A stretch of DNA of 64,000 bases, taken from Actinophytocola xanthii (GTDB lineage Bacteria > Actinomycetota > Actinomycetes > Mycobacteriales > Pseudonocardiaceae). The stretch spans positions 62,001-126,000 of the forward strand of contig NZ_MSIE01000002.1 of the NCBI RefSeq assembly GCF_001921205.1, read 5' to 3'. This document shows, in pieces, positions 1 through 8,825 of this stretch (position 1 is its first letter; each line of letters begins with the position of its first letter). A program made the translations under genes and the position numbers. The notes under the pieces are model-generated. The model searched no databases. It was not told where the DNA came from and worked only from the letters and a program-made list of their open reading frames with translations.

Positions 1-133
1 AGTTCGCGGTGAGCCCGTCGGCGAGCGCGGTGCTCTCCGCGAGCGCCGGCGCCGGGACGAACGCGGTCAGCGCGGCCATGGCGGCGGCCGCGGCGAGGAC
101 TCTGGTGCGGAGAACTCTGGTGCTGGGGGACAC
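1..133 (-). CDS. Secreted protein, N-terminus only (cut by window edge)
   Basis: Only the first 44 codons are present. The gene starts at a GTG whose first base is 133, preceded by a strong AGGAGGAG Shine-Dalgarno. The peptide begins with two arginines and an Ala-rich hydrophobic stretch, followed by an APALA-type signal peptidase site near residue 32, so the product is exported. It follows the GH20 gene on the same strand by 49 bp and is probably in the same operon as the aminosugar transporter. A secreted glycoside hydrolase or esterase would fit, but nothing of the mature domain is visible, so no function is assigned. Confidence 0.6.
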   Translation of the reverse strand, partial: MSPSTRVLRTRVLAAAAAMAALTAFVPAPALAESTALADGLTAN

Positions 134-182
134 TTCTCCTCCTGTACGTGCAGGTGCGTACCGGGTGGGGTGCGACCTCCTC

Positions 183-1685
183 TCAGCTCGTCGGGGTGAG
201 TGACCGGTGGGCGACGGACAACGCCGCGAGCCGGCGTTCGTGCACGGGCATCGCGGCGGCGAACGCTGCCCAGTCCGGGCTGGCCGACCACAGGGCGTCG
301 GCCAGCGCGCAGAGCCGCGGGAACGCCAGGTACTCGACGTCCTCGGCGCGCGGCGCCTGCTCGGTCCAGAGTTGGCACTGGCTGCCCAGGACAGCCGGGT
401 GGTCGGGAACGGGCTGGTGGTACACGTCGGACATGGTCACCACGGCGCCGGGCTGACCGGAGCGCTCGCCGGGGTCAGTCGACTGTGGATAGTCGAGATA
501 GGTCGACCGCCACGGGGTGAGCACCACCTGGTGGCCGCGCCCGATCGGGCGCTCGGCACTGTCCTGCCAGGGCATCACGACCGTGCGGGGGTCGAGTGGT
601 GTCCCGTCGCCGGCGTCGTCCCAGCAGACCGGCACCCGCCCGTTCTCGAGCAGGAACTCGCCCACCCGGCCCAGGAACCACCCCCGGAGCGCCTCCGGTC
701 CGGCAAGCCCTTCGCGTGCGACCCTGGCCATCGCGACCGGGCTCGCCGCCCACTCGGTCGACGGGCACTCGTCCCCGCCGACGTGCACGTACTCGCCGGG
801 GAAGACGTCCATGACCTGACCGAGGACGGTGCGGCAGAAGTCGAGGGTCCGGTCGTCCACACCGAACACGGCCTCGGAAATGCCCCACCTGGTCCACACC
901 GGGAGCGGCCGCTCCGGCTGGTTGCCCAGCCAGGGGTAGGCGGCGAGCGCCGCCCTGGCGTGTCCCGGCATCTCGATCTCCGGGACGATCCGCACCCCGC
1001 GCTCGGCGGCGTAGGCCACCAGGGCGCGCAGCTCGGCGCTGGTGTAGGCGCCACCGTGGGGGGTGCCGTCGAACCGGTCGCCGCCGGCCGGCCCGAGCAG
1101 CGTCTCCGAACGCAGCCCGCCGATCTCGGTGAGCGCGGGGAAGTCCGGAACCGGCATCCGCCAGCCCTGGTCGTCGGTGAGGTGCAGGTGCAGCACGGTG
1201 AGCTTGTGCAGGGCGAGCAGCTCGACGAACCGGCGCAGGAACCGCACCGGCTGGAAGTGCCGGGCCACGTCGAGCATGGCTCCGCGCCAGTGCAGCCGGG
1301 CGGAGTCGGCGATGTCGACGCAGGGCAGGCTCCACCGCACGCCGGGAGCCGGCGTGTCGCCCAGCACCTCGACGGGCAGCAGCTGGCGGACCGTCTGCAC
1401 GCCGTGCAGCAACCCCGCGAGGCGGCGGGCGCGCAGTACGACGGCCTGTTCGCCCACGGTCAGCGCATACCCCTCCTCGCCGAGGCCGACCAGCTGGTCG
1501 TCCAGCGCGAGGAGCACGGTTCCATCGGTGGACAGGGGAAGCGGCAGGCCGGTGGCGGGCCGCAGGTACCGCCGGAGCAGCCGGGCCGCCGGTTCGGCAC
1601 CCGAGGTGGCCCGGAGCGCGGTGGTGGGTCCGAAGACGAACCGCCCGGCTCGCGAGACCATGCGGGTGGGTCGGGGAACGATCAC
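183..1685 (-). CDS. GH20 beta-N-acetylhexosaminidase
   Basis: A 500-residue family 20 glycoside hydrolase that removes terminal N-acetylglucosamine (or GalNAc) from chito-oligosaccharides or glycans by substrate-assisted catalysis. The N-terminal GH20b domain is followed by the TIM barrel with LHLTDDQGWRM and the signature HVGGDECP, whose Asp-Glu pair is the catalytic dyad of the family. There is no signal peptide, so it should act in the cytoplasm on imported oligosaccharides. It lies 15 bp downstream of the ABC permease gene, the last transporter gene, which links uptake with cleavage. GH20 assignment is secure; the exact substrate is inferred from context. Confidence 0.93.
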   Translation of the reverse strand: MIVPRPTRMVSRAGRFVFGPTTALRATSGAEPAARLLRRYLRPATGLPLPLSTDGTVLLALDDQLVGLGEEGYALTVGEQAVVLRARRLAGLLHGVQTVRQLLPVEVLGDTPAPGVRWSLPCVDIADSARLHWRGAMLDVARHFQPVRFLRRFVELLALHKLTVLHLHLTDDQGWRMPVPDFPALTEIGGLRSETLLGPAGGDRFDGTPHGGAYTSAELRALVAYAAERGVRIVPEIEMPGHARAALAAYPWLGNQPERPLPVWTRWGISEAVFGVDDRTLDFCRTVLGQVMDVFPGEYVHVGGDECPSTEWAASPVAMARVAREGLAGPEALRGWFLGRVGEFLLENGRVPVCWDDAGDGTPLDPRTVVMPWQDSAERPIGRGHQVVLTPWRSTYLDYPQSTDPGERSGQPGAVVTMSDVYHQPVPDHPAVLGSQCQLWTEQAPRAEDVEYLAFPRLCALADALWSASPDWAAFAAAMPVHERRLAALSVAHRSLTPTS

Positions 1686-1700
1686 GTGGTGCCTCCCGGT

Positions 1701-2522
1701 TCAGCCCTTGACCGCGCCGCCGGTGATCCCGGCGGTCACCTTTCCCTGCAGTACCAGGAAGATCGCCAGTACGGGCAGCATGAACAGGGTCGACGCGGCC
1801 ATCGTGGCGCCCCAGTCGGTGCCGAACGTGTTGCTGAACGAGGAGAGCCAGACCGGGAGGGTCCGGTCGTCCTGGTCCTTGATGATCAGCAGGTTGGCGA
1901 AGGCGAACTCGTTCCAGGCGGTGATGAAACCGAACAGCGAGGTGGCCAGCAGGCCGGGCGCGAGCAGGGGGAGCACCACCCGGCGGAACGCCGCCGGCCG
2001 GTCGCACCCGTCCACCTGGGCCGCTTCCTCGAGTTCGACCGGTACCGCGGCGAGGAAGTTCCGCAGGGTGACGATCGTGAACGGCAGCGTGATCATGAAG
2101 TAGACGAGGGTCAGCATGGCCAGCGTGTCGAGCATCCCGGTGTCGCGTGCGATCACGTACATCGGGATCAGCAGGGCCTCCCATGGCGTCATCTGCGCGA
2201 CGAACACCATGAGGATGAAGCCCCGCCTGCCCCGCCAGCGCAGGCGGGCCACCGCGTACGCCGCGAGCAGGGCGACCACGAGCGACAGCAGCACCGCCGA
2301 CCCCGCCACCAGCAGGCTGTTGCGCCAGAACGACCAGAAGCCCTGTGCGCGGACTGCCGTCGCGAAGTGCTCGACGGTGAGCGCGGACGGCCAGAACGTC
2401 GGCGTCTCCGCCTGGATCTCGCGGGCGGGCTTGAAGGCGGTCAGCACCATCCAGTACACCGGGAACACCGACACCACGAACACGAACAGCGCCGAGAGGT
2501 TGCGGATCAGCCGGCCGGTCAT
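1701..2522 (-). CDS. Carbohydrate ABC transporter permease, MalG type
   Basis: A 273-residue inner-membrane permease of the CUT1 sugar ABC family with about six membrane segments. The cytoplasmic EAA loop reads EEAAQVDG, followed by FRRVVLPLL, and would contact the ATPase. Its start overlaps the stop of the MalF-type gene by 4 bp (ATGA), so the two are translationally coupled. No cognate ATPase is encoded here. That is usual for actinomycete CUT1 systems served by a shared MsiK-type ATPase encoded elsewhere. With the adjacent GH20 enzyme and DasR-like regulator, an N-acetylglucosamine oligosaccharide (DasBC- or NgcFG-like) substrate is the best inference. Confidence 0.9.
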   Translation of the reverse strand: MTGRLIRNLSALFVFVVSVFPVYWMVLTAFKPAREIQAETPTFWPSALTVEHFATAVRAQGFWSFWRNSLLVAGSAVLLSLVVALLAAYAVARLRWRGRRGFILMVFVAQMTPWEALLIPMYVIARDTGMLDTLAMLTLVYFMITLPFTIVTLRNFLAAVPVELEEAAQVDGCDRPAAFRRVVLPLLAPGLLATSLFGFITAWNEFAFANLLIIKDQDDRTLPVWLSSFSNTFGTDWGATMAASTLFMLPVLAIFLVLQGKVTAGITGGAVKG

Positions 2523-3481
2523 GTCCTAGCCTCCTCGCGGAACATGTGGCGGAAGTAGAACAGCAGTGCGAGTGCCAGCAGCAGCACCATGAGCATGGAG
2601 ACCACCGCACCGAGGTCGTAGCGGTGCAATGACTGGGCGATCTGGTAGGCGTACACGGGCAGCGTGGTGGTCGCACGCCCCGGACCACCCTCGCTGATCA
2701 CCCAGATCTGCACGAACGCCTTGCCAACCCAGATCACCTCGAGGCAGGTGACGAGCCCGAACATCGGCCGCAGTATGGGAAAGGTGATCGAACGGAACGC
2801 CCGCCCGCCGCTCGCGCCGTCGATCCGCGCCGCCTCGTACAGCTCGTGGGGGACGGTCGTCATCGCCGCGTACAGGGTCAGCGCGGCGAAGGGCACCGAC
2901 TGCCACACGATCAGCACCACGAGGATGCCGAAGGTCTGCGGGCCGTCGGCGAACCAGGTGTGGCCGCGGAACTGCTCGAAGCCCAGCTCCACCAGCACCC
3001 AGTTCACCACGCCCAGCTGGGACTGGAACATCCACTCGAACACCGTCGTCGCGGCGATCATCGGCGTGGCCCAGGTGAGCACGAGCCCGCCGAGTACGAG
3101 CAGGCGCATCGCCCGCCCCAGCCGCACCACGAGCAGGGCGACCACAGTAGACAGAACCATGATCAGGACGACGTTGGTCGCGGTGAACAGCGCGGTGCGC
3201 CGGACCACCGACCAGAACTCCGGGTCGGTGAGCACCGCGGTGTAGTTGTCCAGCCCGGCGAACGCGGCGCCGCCGCGGATCAGCTCGCCCATCCCGAAGT
3301 GCTGGAAGGAGATGATGACGTTGCGCAGCAACGGGTAGACGAGCAGGTAGGCGGTCGCCAGGAGGGTCGGCGCGACCAACAGGTACGGCCACAGCGCCCC
3401 TCGCCGGCGCTGGCCGGGCGCCGACGAAGGACGTGCCGCCGGCGGCGCGCCGGCCGGCGGCGCCTGGTGGGTGAGCACCAC
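2519..3481 (-). CDS. Carbohydrate ABC transporter permease, MalF type
   Basis: A 320-residue permease, partner of the MalG-type protein. After a Pro/Ala-rich cytoplasmic N-terminus come about six membrane helices and an EAA loop, YEAARIDGASGG, then FRSITFPILRP. It is preceded by the substrate-binding lipoprotein gene (6 bp gap) and overlaps the next permease by ATGA. The layout binding protein, permease, permease, hydrolase is the standard CUT1 sugar operon. Confidence 0.9.
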   Translation of the reverse strand: MVLTHQAPPAGAPPAARPSSAPGQRRRGALWPYLLVAPTLLATAYLLVYPLLRNVIISFQHFGMGELIRGGAAFAGLDNYTAVLTDPEFWSVVRRTALFTATNVVLIMVLSTVVALLVVRLGRAMRLLVLGGLVLTWATPMIAATTVFEWMFQSQLGVVNWVLVELGFEQFRGHTWFADGPQTFGILVVLIVWQSVPFAALTLYAAMTTVPHELYEAARIDGASGGRAFRSITFPILRPMFGLVTCLEVIWVGKAFVQIWVISEGGPGRATTTLPVYAYQIAQSLHRYDLGAVVSMLMVLLLALALLFYFRHMFREEART

Positions 3482-3487
3482 GGCGCG

Positions 3488-4747
3488 CTACTCGGCCGTG
3501 TTGAGCGCGGCCGCGATCACCGCGTCGGCCTCGTCGGCAGCGGCCTCCGGGTCGGCGCCGGTGAGCACCTTGGTCAGGAACTCCTTGATGGGGTTGCGGG
3601 CCTCCACCGCCGTCCAGTTCGGCGAGTTGGGCGTGGCGTGGCCGTTGGCGGCACCCTCGGCCATGGCGGCGGCGCCGGGGTCGTCCTGCACGGCGTCGGC
3701 GAGCGAGGTCCGGTTGGGCACGTAGTTCATGGTCCTGGCGAGCTCGACCTGCCAACGTTCGCCGGCCAGCGCGGCGACGACCGCGTAGGCGCCGTCCTGG
3801 CGACCGGAGGCCGCCGGGACGACCAGGTCGGAACCGCCGGTGAACACCGCTCCTGGCTCGTCCGGGGTCTTGCCGGGAATGGGGAAGAAGCCGAGCTTGC
3901 CCTCCAGCTCCGGGTTGGCCGCGGTGACCAGCTTCGCCGCGCCGGGGACCGCGATGAACTGTGCGACGTCGCCCCGGGCGACCACGTCGGTCTGCTGCGG
4001 CTTGGCCTCGTCGGAGTCCTTCGGTCCCTTGCCCAGCGCCTGCAGGCGGCGGTAGAAGTCCGCGCCCGCCAACGCCTCCGGGGTGCCCAACGCGCCCCGC
4101 CACTCCTGTCCGTCGCGCACGGCGAGGTCGCCACCCTCGTCCCAGACGAACCCGGCGAGCACGTACCAGTTCTGGCCGGGCAGGTAGATGCCCTGCACGC
4201 CGCCCTGGTTCAGCCGCGCGGTCGCGGCGAGCCACTCGTCCCGGGTCCTCGGCGGGGTGACGCCCCTGGCCTCGAACAGGTCGGTGCGGTAGATGACGAC
4301 CCGGTTGGCCGCGTAGAAGGGGATGCCGTACTGCCGGCCGTCGACCGCGCCCGGCTCGGCGAGCCCCGGGAGCCAGTCCTCCCCGCCGAGCTCGTCGACC
4401 TTCTCGGACAGGTCGCTGACCCCGCCGCTCGCCGCGTACTGCGCCACCTGCGTGTTGCCGACCTCGATCACGTCCGGCGGGTCCGTGCTGGCCAGCGCCC
4501 CGGTGACCTTCTCGGTGATGCCGTCCCACTCCTGGATCTGGATGGTCAGCGTGTACTCGGGGTGGTCCCGTTCGAACTCGGCCTCGAAGTCGGCGACGAA
4601 CTCGTCGGTCGCGGTGTCCTTCATCAACCAGACGGTCAGGTTCTGCGGTTCCCCGGGGCTCGCGCCCGAGCTGTCGGAGCCGCAGGCGGCGAGGGCGGGG
4701 AGGGTCAGCGCCAGCGCGAGCAGGCCGGCGGCGGGGCGGAGCGGCAC
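3488..4747 (-). CDS. Sugar ABC transporter substrate-binding lipoprotein
   Basis: A 419-residue extracellular solute-binding protein (family 1). The signal sequence ends in a lipobox LAAC at about residues 18-21, so it is lipid-anchored outside the membrane. The rest has the length and composition of CUT1 binding proteins such as DasA or NgcE. It is the first gene of the transporter operon and faces a GntR-type regulator across a 181 bp intergenic region carrying two operator-like palindromes. Family is secure; aminosugar specificity is inferred from the GH20 neighbour and regulator type. Confidence 0.9.
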   Translation of the reverse strand: MPLRPAAGLLALALTLPALAACGSDSSGASPGEPQNLTVWLMKDTATDEFVADFEAEFERDHPEYTLTIQIQEWDGITEKVTGALASTDPPDVIEVGNTQVAQYAASGGVSDLSEKVDELGGEDWLPGLAEPGAVDGRQYGIPFYAANRVVIYRTDLFEARGVTPPRTRDEWLAATARLNQGGVQGIYLPGQNWYVLAGFVWDEGGDLAVRDGQEWRGALGTPEALAGADFYRRLQALGKGPKDSDEAKPQQTDVVARGDVAQFIAVPGAAKLVTAANPELEGKLGFFPIPGKTPDEPGAVFTGGSDLVVPAASGRQDGAYAVVAALAGERWQVELARTMNYVPNRTSLADAVQDDPGAAAMAEGAANGHATPNSPNWTAVEARNPIKEFLTKVLTGADPEAAADEADAVIAAALNTAE

Positions 4748-4776
4748 GGGGTCACCTCACGGGTCTCGAGGATATG

Positions 4777-4825
4777 ACCAATTGGTAAGGTCCAGCAGGC
4801 CAGCCCAAAAATGGCATAGACCAAT
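4777..4825. promoter_or_regulatory. DasR-type (dre-like) operator sites
   Basis: Two palindromic elements lie between the lipoprotein gene and the GntR gene. ACCAATTGGT at 4777-4786 is a perfect 10-bp inverted repeat. ATGGCATAGACCAAT at 4811-4825, read on the other strand as ATTGGTCTATGCCAT, resembles the Streptomyces dre consensus ACTGGTCTAGACCACT. A further ACTGGTC half-site is at 4903-4909. Position and sequence fit binding by the adjacent DasR-like regulator; binding itself is not shown. Confidence 0.55.
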
Positions 4826-4928
4826 CCGCAAGTCAATACGCACGTGGAAGCGCAGATTCCCCTACCGCTCCGCGTCGGATTGGACAACTTTGCGATCTGT
4901 CCACTGGTCCGGTTGTCATACTGGGGGC

Positions 4929-5750
4929 ATGGCCGGAGCCATCCTCAAGCGCGAGCGGGTGCGCGACTACCTGCTCGAGATGATCGAGACGCACCCGCCC
5001 GGCGCGCCGTTGCCCGCCGAGCGGGTCCTCTGCCAGCGCCTGGCCGTGTCCCGGCCGACGCTGCGCTCGGCGGTGGACGAGCTGGTGCACAACGGGATGC
5101 TGGTCCGCCAGCACGGGCGGGGGACGTTCGTCGCGCCGGCGAAGATCACCCAGGAGCTGGTGTCCGACGACCGCGCGATGGTGCTGCCGCAGGCGGCGGG
5201 GACGTGGACCAGCCGGGTTCTGGAGTTCGCCACGGTCCCGGCCGGGGCGAGGGTGGGCCGGCGGCTGCGGGTGTCACCGGCCGCGGAGGTCTTCTACGTC
5301 GCCAGGCAGCGGTTCGTCGACGGCTCGCCGATGGCGATCGAGTACCTGCACGTTCCGGTGGCCGTCGCACCGCGACTGTCCCTCGAGGACCTCGAGTCCG
5401 GCTGTCTCTACGACCGCCTGGACGAGCACGGAGTGCGGGTGCACGACGCGATCCAGTCGGTCGAGCCGACCGTCACCAACGACGCGGAGTCCGAGCTGCT
5501 CGGCGTGCCGGTGCTCTCACCCGCGCTGCTGTTCGAGCGCCTCACCAACGACGACACCGGCCGGTCGATTGAGTACGTCCACTCGCTCTACCGCGGCGAC
5601 CGCTACCGCATCGTGTCCCGCCTCGCCCTCGGCCCGACCGCGACGACCTCCGGCTCAGCCACGGCGGACGCGCACCACCCGGGTATCCCGCCCGGCGACC
5701 TCTCCGCCCGCGGTCCGGTCCGGTCGGCCACGGTGGGTGACATCCAGTAG
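4929..5750 (+). CDS. GntR/HutC-family regulator, DasR-like
   Basis: A 273-residue transcription regulator. Residues about 8-70 form the winged helix-turn-helix (PAERVLCQRLAVSRPTLR, then a wing with RQHGRGTFVAP). Residues about 95-240 form a UTRA ligand-binding domain. DasR and NagR, the best-known members, sense phosphorylated aminosugars and repress aminosugar uptake genes. It is divergent from the ABC transporter and GH20 genes and dre-like sites lie between them, so local repression and autoregulation are likely. There is no clear Shine-Dalgarno, and the ATG follows a GGGGGC run. Confidence 0.85.
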   Translation: MAGAILKRERVRDYLLEMIETHPPGAPLPAERVLCQRLAVSRPTLRSAVDELVHNGMLVRQHGRGTFVAPAKITQELVSDDRAMVLPQAAGTWTSRVLEFATVPAGARVGRRLRVSPAAEVFYVARQRFVDGSPMAIEYLHVPVAVAPRLSLEDLESGCLYDRLDEHGVRVHDAIQSVEPTVTNDAESELLGVPVLSPALLFERLTNDDTGRSIEYVHSLYRGDRYRIVSRLALGPTATTSGSATADAHHPGIPPGDLSARGPVRSATVGDIQ

Positions 5751-5817
5751 CGCGAACCCGTAGGGTGACGAGCTGACCCCGCTCGGTCATGGTGTACGCG
5801 AGAGGCTGGATGCGGCG

Positions 5818-7071
5818 ATGACGGCTCCCGGCGAGCAGACCGCGACACCGACCATCGAAACCCCGACCGTGCTGCGCCGGTTGTTACCGGTGGACCTGCT
5901 GGAACGGACCGGACGCCCGTTCGATCCGCCCGCCGGGTTGCGGCGGCGCCGCGGCGCCGGTGCCGTCCAGCCCCTGACGCTGACCAACGGTGCCTCGGCC
6001 TGGCTGGTGACCGGTCTCGACGAGGCCCGCACGGTGCTGAGCGACGAGCGCTTCAGCTCCGACCGGGTCCGTCACCCCGACGTCGCGGGCACGACGCCGC
6101 CACGGCGGGTGGACAGCCGCACCGACGGGATGTTCGTCTTCATGGACCCGCCGGAGCACACCCGGCTGCGGCGGCTGCTGACCGGACAGTTCACCGTGCG
6201 CCGGATGCGGCTGCTCGAGTCGCACATCCGCGAGGTCGCCGTGCGCCACGTCGAGGCCATGCGCGCCGCCGGCACCGAGGCCGACCTCGTGCCCGCCTAC
6301 GCGCTGCCGCTCCCGTCGCTGGTGATCTGCGAGCTGCTCGGCGTCGACTACGCCGACCGGGCCAGGTTCCAGGAGCACACCGCCGTGGCGCTGAGCTCGA
6401 ACACCCCCGAGCGCGAGCGGGCCCGCGCCGCCGGAGAACTGTACGCCTTCATCCAGGGGCTGGTGACGGCGAAGCGGGCGGCACCGGCCGACGACATTCT
6501 GTCCGGCCTCGTCCACGAGGCCGACCCGCCGCTGACCGACGTCCAGCTGACCGACATGGCGCTGTTGCTGCTCGCCGCCGGCCACGAGACCACCGCGAAC
6601 ATGCTGGGGCTCGGCACCTTCGCGTTGCTCGAGAACCCCGACCAGCTCGCCGCGCTGCGCGCCGACCCGGCTCTGCTGGACGGCGCGATCGACGAGCTGC
6701 TGCGCTATCTGTCGATCATCCAGGTGGGCGTCATCCGCGTCGCCACCGAGGACGTCGCGCTCGGTGGGGTGGAGGTCGCGGCGGGCTCCACCGTGATCGT
6801 CGCGCAGCCGGAGGTCAACCGCGACCCCCGGCACTGGGACGAGCCCGACCGCCTGGACGTGCTGCGGCCCCGGAGCTTCCACCTGGCGTTCGGCCACGGC
6901 GTCCACCAGTGCCTTGGCCAGCAGCTGGCGCGGATCGAGCTGCGGATCGGGCTGGGCGAGCTGCTTGCCCGGCTGCCGAACCTGCGCCTGGCCGTGCCGG
7001 CCGAACAGGTCCCGCTGCGCAACGAGATGCTCATCTTCGGGGTCCACTCCCTGCCGGTGACCTGGGCCTGA
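5818..7071 (+). CDS. Cytochrome P450
   Basis: A 417-residue soluble bacterial P450 monooxygenase. The I-helix oxygen-activation motif is AGHETT, the K-helix ExxR is in DELLR, and the heme loop is FGHGVHQCLGQ with the axial Cys. EVNRDPRHW, typical of actinomycete CYP105/107-like enzymes, lies before it. No ferredoxin or reductase gene is adjacent. A class V aminotransferase gene follows after 33 bp on the same strand, so the pair may be cotranscribed. The substrate cannot be told from sequence. Confidence 0.93.
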   Translation: MTAPGEQTATPTIETPTVLRRLLPVDLLERTGRPFDPPAGLRRRRGAGAVQPLTLTNGASAWLVTGLDEARTVLSDERFSSDRVRHPDVAGTTPPRRVDSRTDGMFVFMDPPEHTRLRRLLTGQFTVRRMRLLESHIREVAVRHVEAMRAAGTEADLVPAYALPLPSLVICELLGVDYADRARFQEHTAVALSSNTPERERARAAGELYAFIQGLVTAKRAAPADDILSGLVHEADPPLTDVQLTDMALLLLAAGHETTANMLGLGTFALLENPDQLAALRADPALLDGAIDELLRYLSIIQVGVIRVATEDVALGGVEVAAGSTVIVAQPEVNRDPRHWDEPDRLDVLRPRSFHLAFGHGVHQCLGQQLARIELRIGLGELLARLPNLRLAVPAEQVPLRNEMLIFGVHSLPVTWA

Positions 7072-7104
7072 CCCAGTCGCCCGGGAGATGCTTGACTGGC
7101 GAGC

Positions 7105-8214
7105 ATGATCGACGAGGGCTGGCGTGAGCAGTTCGAGGAGTCGCCGGGATACCTGGACTTCGCGCGGGTCGGGCCACCGTCCCGGGCGGTGGTGGAGGAG
7201 AACGCCGCGTCGCTGCGCCGGCTCGCCACGGCCGGTTCGTCCACAGTAGACGACTTGATGGTCGATGACGGGCGGGCGAGGCGGGCCGTGGCGCGGTTGT
7301 GCGGCGCCGCCGAGGACCGCGTCGTCCTGTTGCCGCACACCAGCCAGGGCCTGTTCCAGGCGGCGTTCGGCGTCCCGCCCGGGGAGGTGCTGGTGTCGGC
7401 GGCGGAGTTCCCGGCCAACACCTACCCGTGGGCGCGCGCCGAGCAGGCCGGCCGGTTGACCGTGCGCTGGTCGCGACCGCCGGGCGGCCGGGTCACCCCG
7501 GAGGTGGTCGCCGCCGGGCTGACCCCGGGCACGACAGCCGTCTCGGTGAGCGCCGTGGACTTCCGCACCGGTTACCGGGCCGACCTCGCCGCGCTGCGCG
7601 AGGTGGTGGGGGACCGGTTGCTGGTGGTGGACGGCATCCAGGGGGTGGGTGTCGTCGACGAACCCTGGTCGGTCGCCGACGTGCTCGTCTGCGGTGGGCA
7701 GAAGTGGTTGCGTGCCGGGTGGGGGACCGCCTTCGCCGTGCTGTCGGACCGGGCCCTGGACCGCATGGAACCGCTGCTCTCGGGTTGGACCGGGGTGGAG
7801 GAGCCCGGGGTGTTCGACGACGAGATCCACGCGCCGGCGGCCGGTGCCCGGTCCTGGAAGGTCAGCCACCTCAGCCCGATCGACGCCGGGTGCCTGGCCC
7901 GGGCGCTGGAGCTGGCCGAGGAGATCGGGCCGGCGGTGATCCGCCGCCGGATCGCCGACCGGGTGGCCGAGCTCGACGAGCTGGTGCGGTGGGCGGGCGC
8001 GGAGATCGTCTCGGCGACCGACCGCCGGGCGGGCATCCTGTCCTTCCGCCTGCCCGGCCGCACCGTCGAGGAGGTGGCGGCCGCGCTGGCCCGCGCGGAG
8101 GTGGTGGCCACCGTGCGCCCGGACGTGGTCCGGCTCTCCCCGCACGCCTCGACTGGCCCAGCCGCCGTCGACCGGCTGCGGGCGGCGCTGGCCGAACTTC
8201 GCGCGCCGGGCTGA
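7105..8214 (+). CDS. Class V aminotransferase-fold PLP enzyme
   Basis: A 369-residue fold-type I PLP enzyme of the class V family (isopenicillin N epimerase, cysteine desulfurase and kynureninase relatives). VVDGIQGVG contains the Asp that pairs with the PLP pyridine nitrogen, and GGQKWLRAGWG carries the Schiff-base lysine. The SAxDFRTG stretch also fits the family. It lacks the active-site Cys loop expected of a cysteine desulfurase and no Fe-S genes are nearby, so desulfurase is less likely than epimerase, lyase or transaminase. It follows the P450 closely. Confidence 0.8.
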   Translation: MIDEGWREQFEESPGYLDFARVGPPSRAVVEENAASLRRLATAGSSTVDDLMVDDGRARRAVARLCGAAEDRVVLLPHTSQGLFQAAFGVPPGEVLVSAAEFPANTYPWARAEQAGRLTVRWSRPPGGRVTPEVVAAGLTPGTTAVSVSAVDFRTGYRADLAALREVVGDRLLVVDGIQGVGVVDEPWSVADVLVCGGQKWLRAGWGTAFAVLSDRALDRMEPLLSGWTGVEEPGVFDDEIHAPAAGARSWKVSHLSPIDAGCLARALELAEEIGPAVIRRRIADRVAELDELVRWAGAEIVSATDRRAGILSFRLPGRTVEEVAAALARAEVVATVRPDVVRLSPHASTGPAAVDRLRAALAELRAPG

Positions 8215-8338
8215 GCGAGCGGACGTCCTCGTGCGGGTGCCCGTGCCGGCCGCTTCCGCCGTCTGACCTGTTCCGGCTAGCATCCCTTGCCGTCACGACG
8301 CATCCGACGCTGGTTACCTGGGGGACGGCGACGCCGAG

Positions 8339-8788
8339 ATGACGATGGGTACCGACGGCGAGCCGGCTCGTCGCCGCAGGGCGCTGCGGCGCATAGCGTG
8401 GAGCCTGTTCGTCGGCGGGTTGGTGGTGGCCTGCCTCATGGTCGGTACCGGGCTGCTGCTCCTGGCCGGGGGCGAGGACGTTGGGCCCGGCCACCCCCCG
8501 GGGCTGTGGCCTGCCGGGGTGCGGGCCTCGGTGCACAAGCCGTTCGGCGTCGGCGAGGCCCAGCGCTGCGAAGCGCTCAGCACCGACGGGACCTCGAACT
8601 ACACTTCGCTCGACTGGGCCACCAGCGTTCGCGCGGCGAACGACGTCACCGTGCGCTGTCCACAGGAGGCGATCTTCCTCACCGGCACGGCGTCGGCGGC
8701 CGCGTCGGCGGTCCACAGTCCATTGATCATGGTTCCGGTGGCCGCGGCGCTGGTCGGGCTGGTGCTGTTCTTCCCCCGGCCCCGCTGA
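8339..8788 (+). CDS. Small two-helix membrane protein, unknown
   Basis: A 149-residue protein that I do not recognise. A basic N-terminus (ARRRRALRRI) leads into a membrane helix at about residues 19-42. An approximately 80-residue outside loop with two cysteines follows, and a second helix lies at about 127-146. It is convergent with the Thr-rich wall-anchored protein gene, with only 37 bp between the stops. Confidence 0.6.
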   Translation: MTMGTDGEPARRRRALRRIAWSLFVGGLVVACLMVGTGLLLLAGGEDVGPGHPPGLWPAGVRASVHKPFGVGEAQRCEALSTDGTSNYTSLDWATSVRAANDVTVRCPQEAIFLTGTASAAASAVHSPLIMVPVAAALVGLVLFFPRPR

Positions 8789-8825
8789 GGCGTCTGCTCA
8801 CCTCGGCCGTCCGCGCCCGCGGTCG

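Noticed and set aside
207-2558. Very long open frames on the + strand (for example 783 codons opposite the GH20 and permease genes)
   Set aside because: They lie opposite well-supported genes, have Arg/Gly/Pro-rich low-complexity translations and no domain. They result from high GC, where stop codons are rare.
475-2688. 737-codon minus-strand frame joining parts of GH20 and permease in another frame
   Set aside because: Arg/Ala/Pro-rich shadow of the real genes; no start signal and no domain.
7105-8214. Cysteine desulfurase (NifS/SufS) annotation
   Set aside because: No catalytic Cys loop was seen and no iron-sulfur assembly genes are near; the sequence fits the broader class V aminotransferase/epimerase group.
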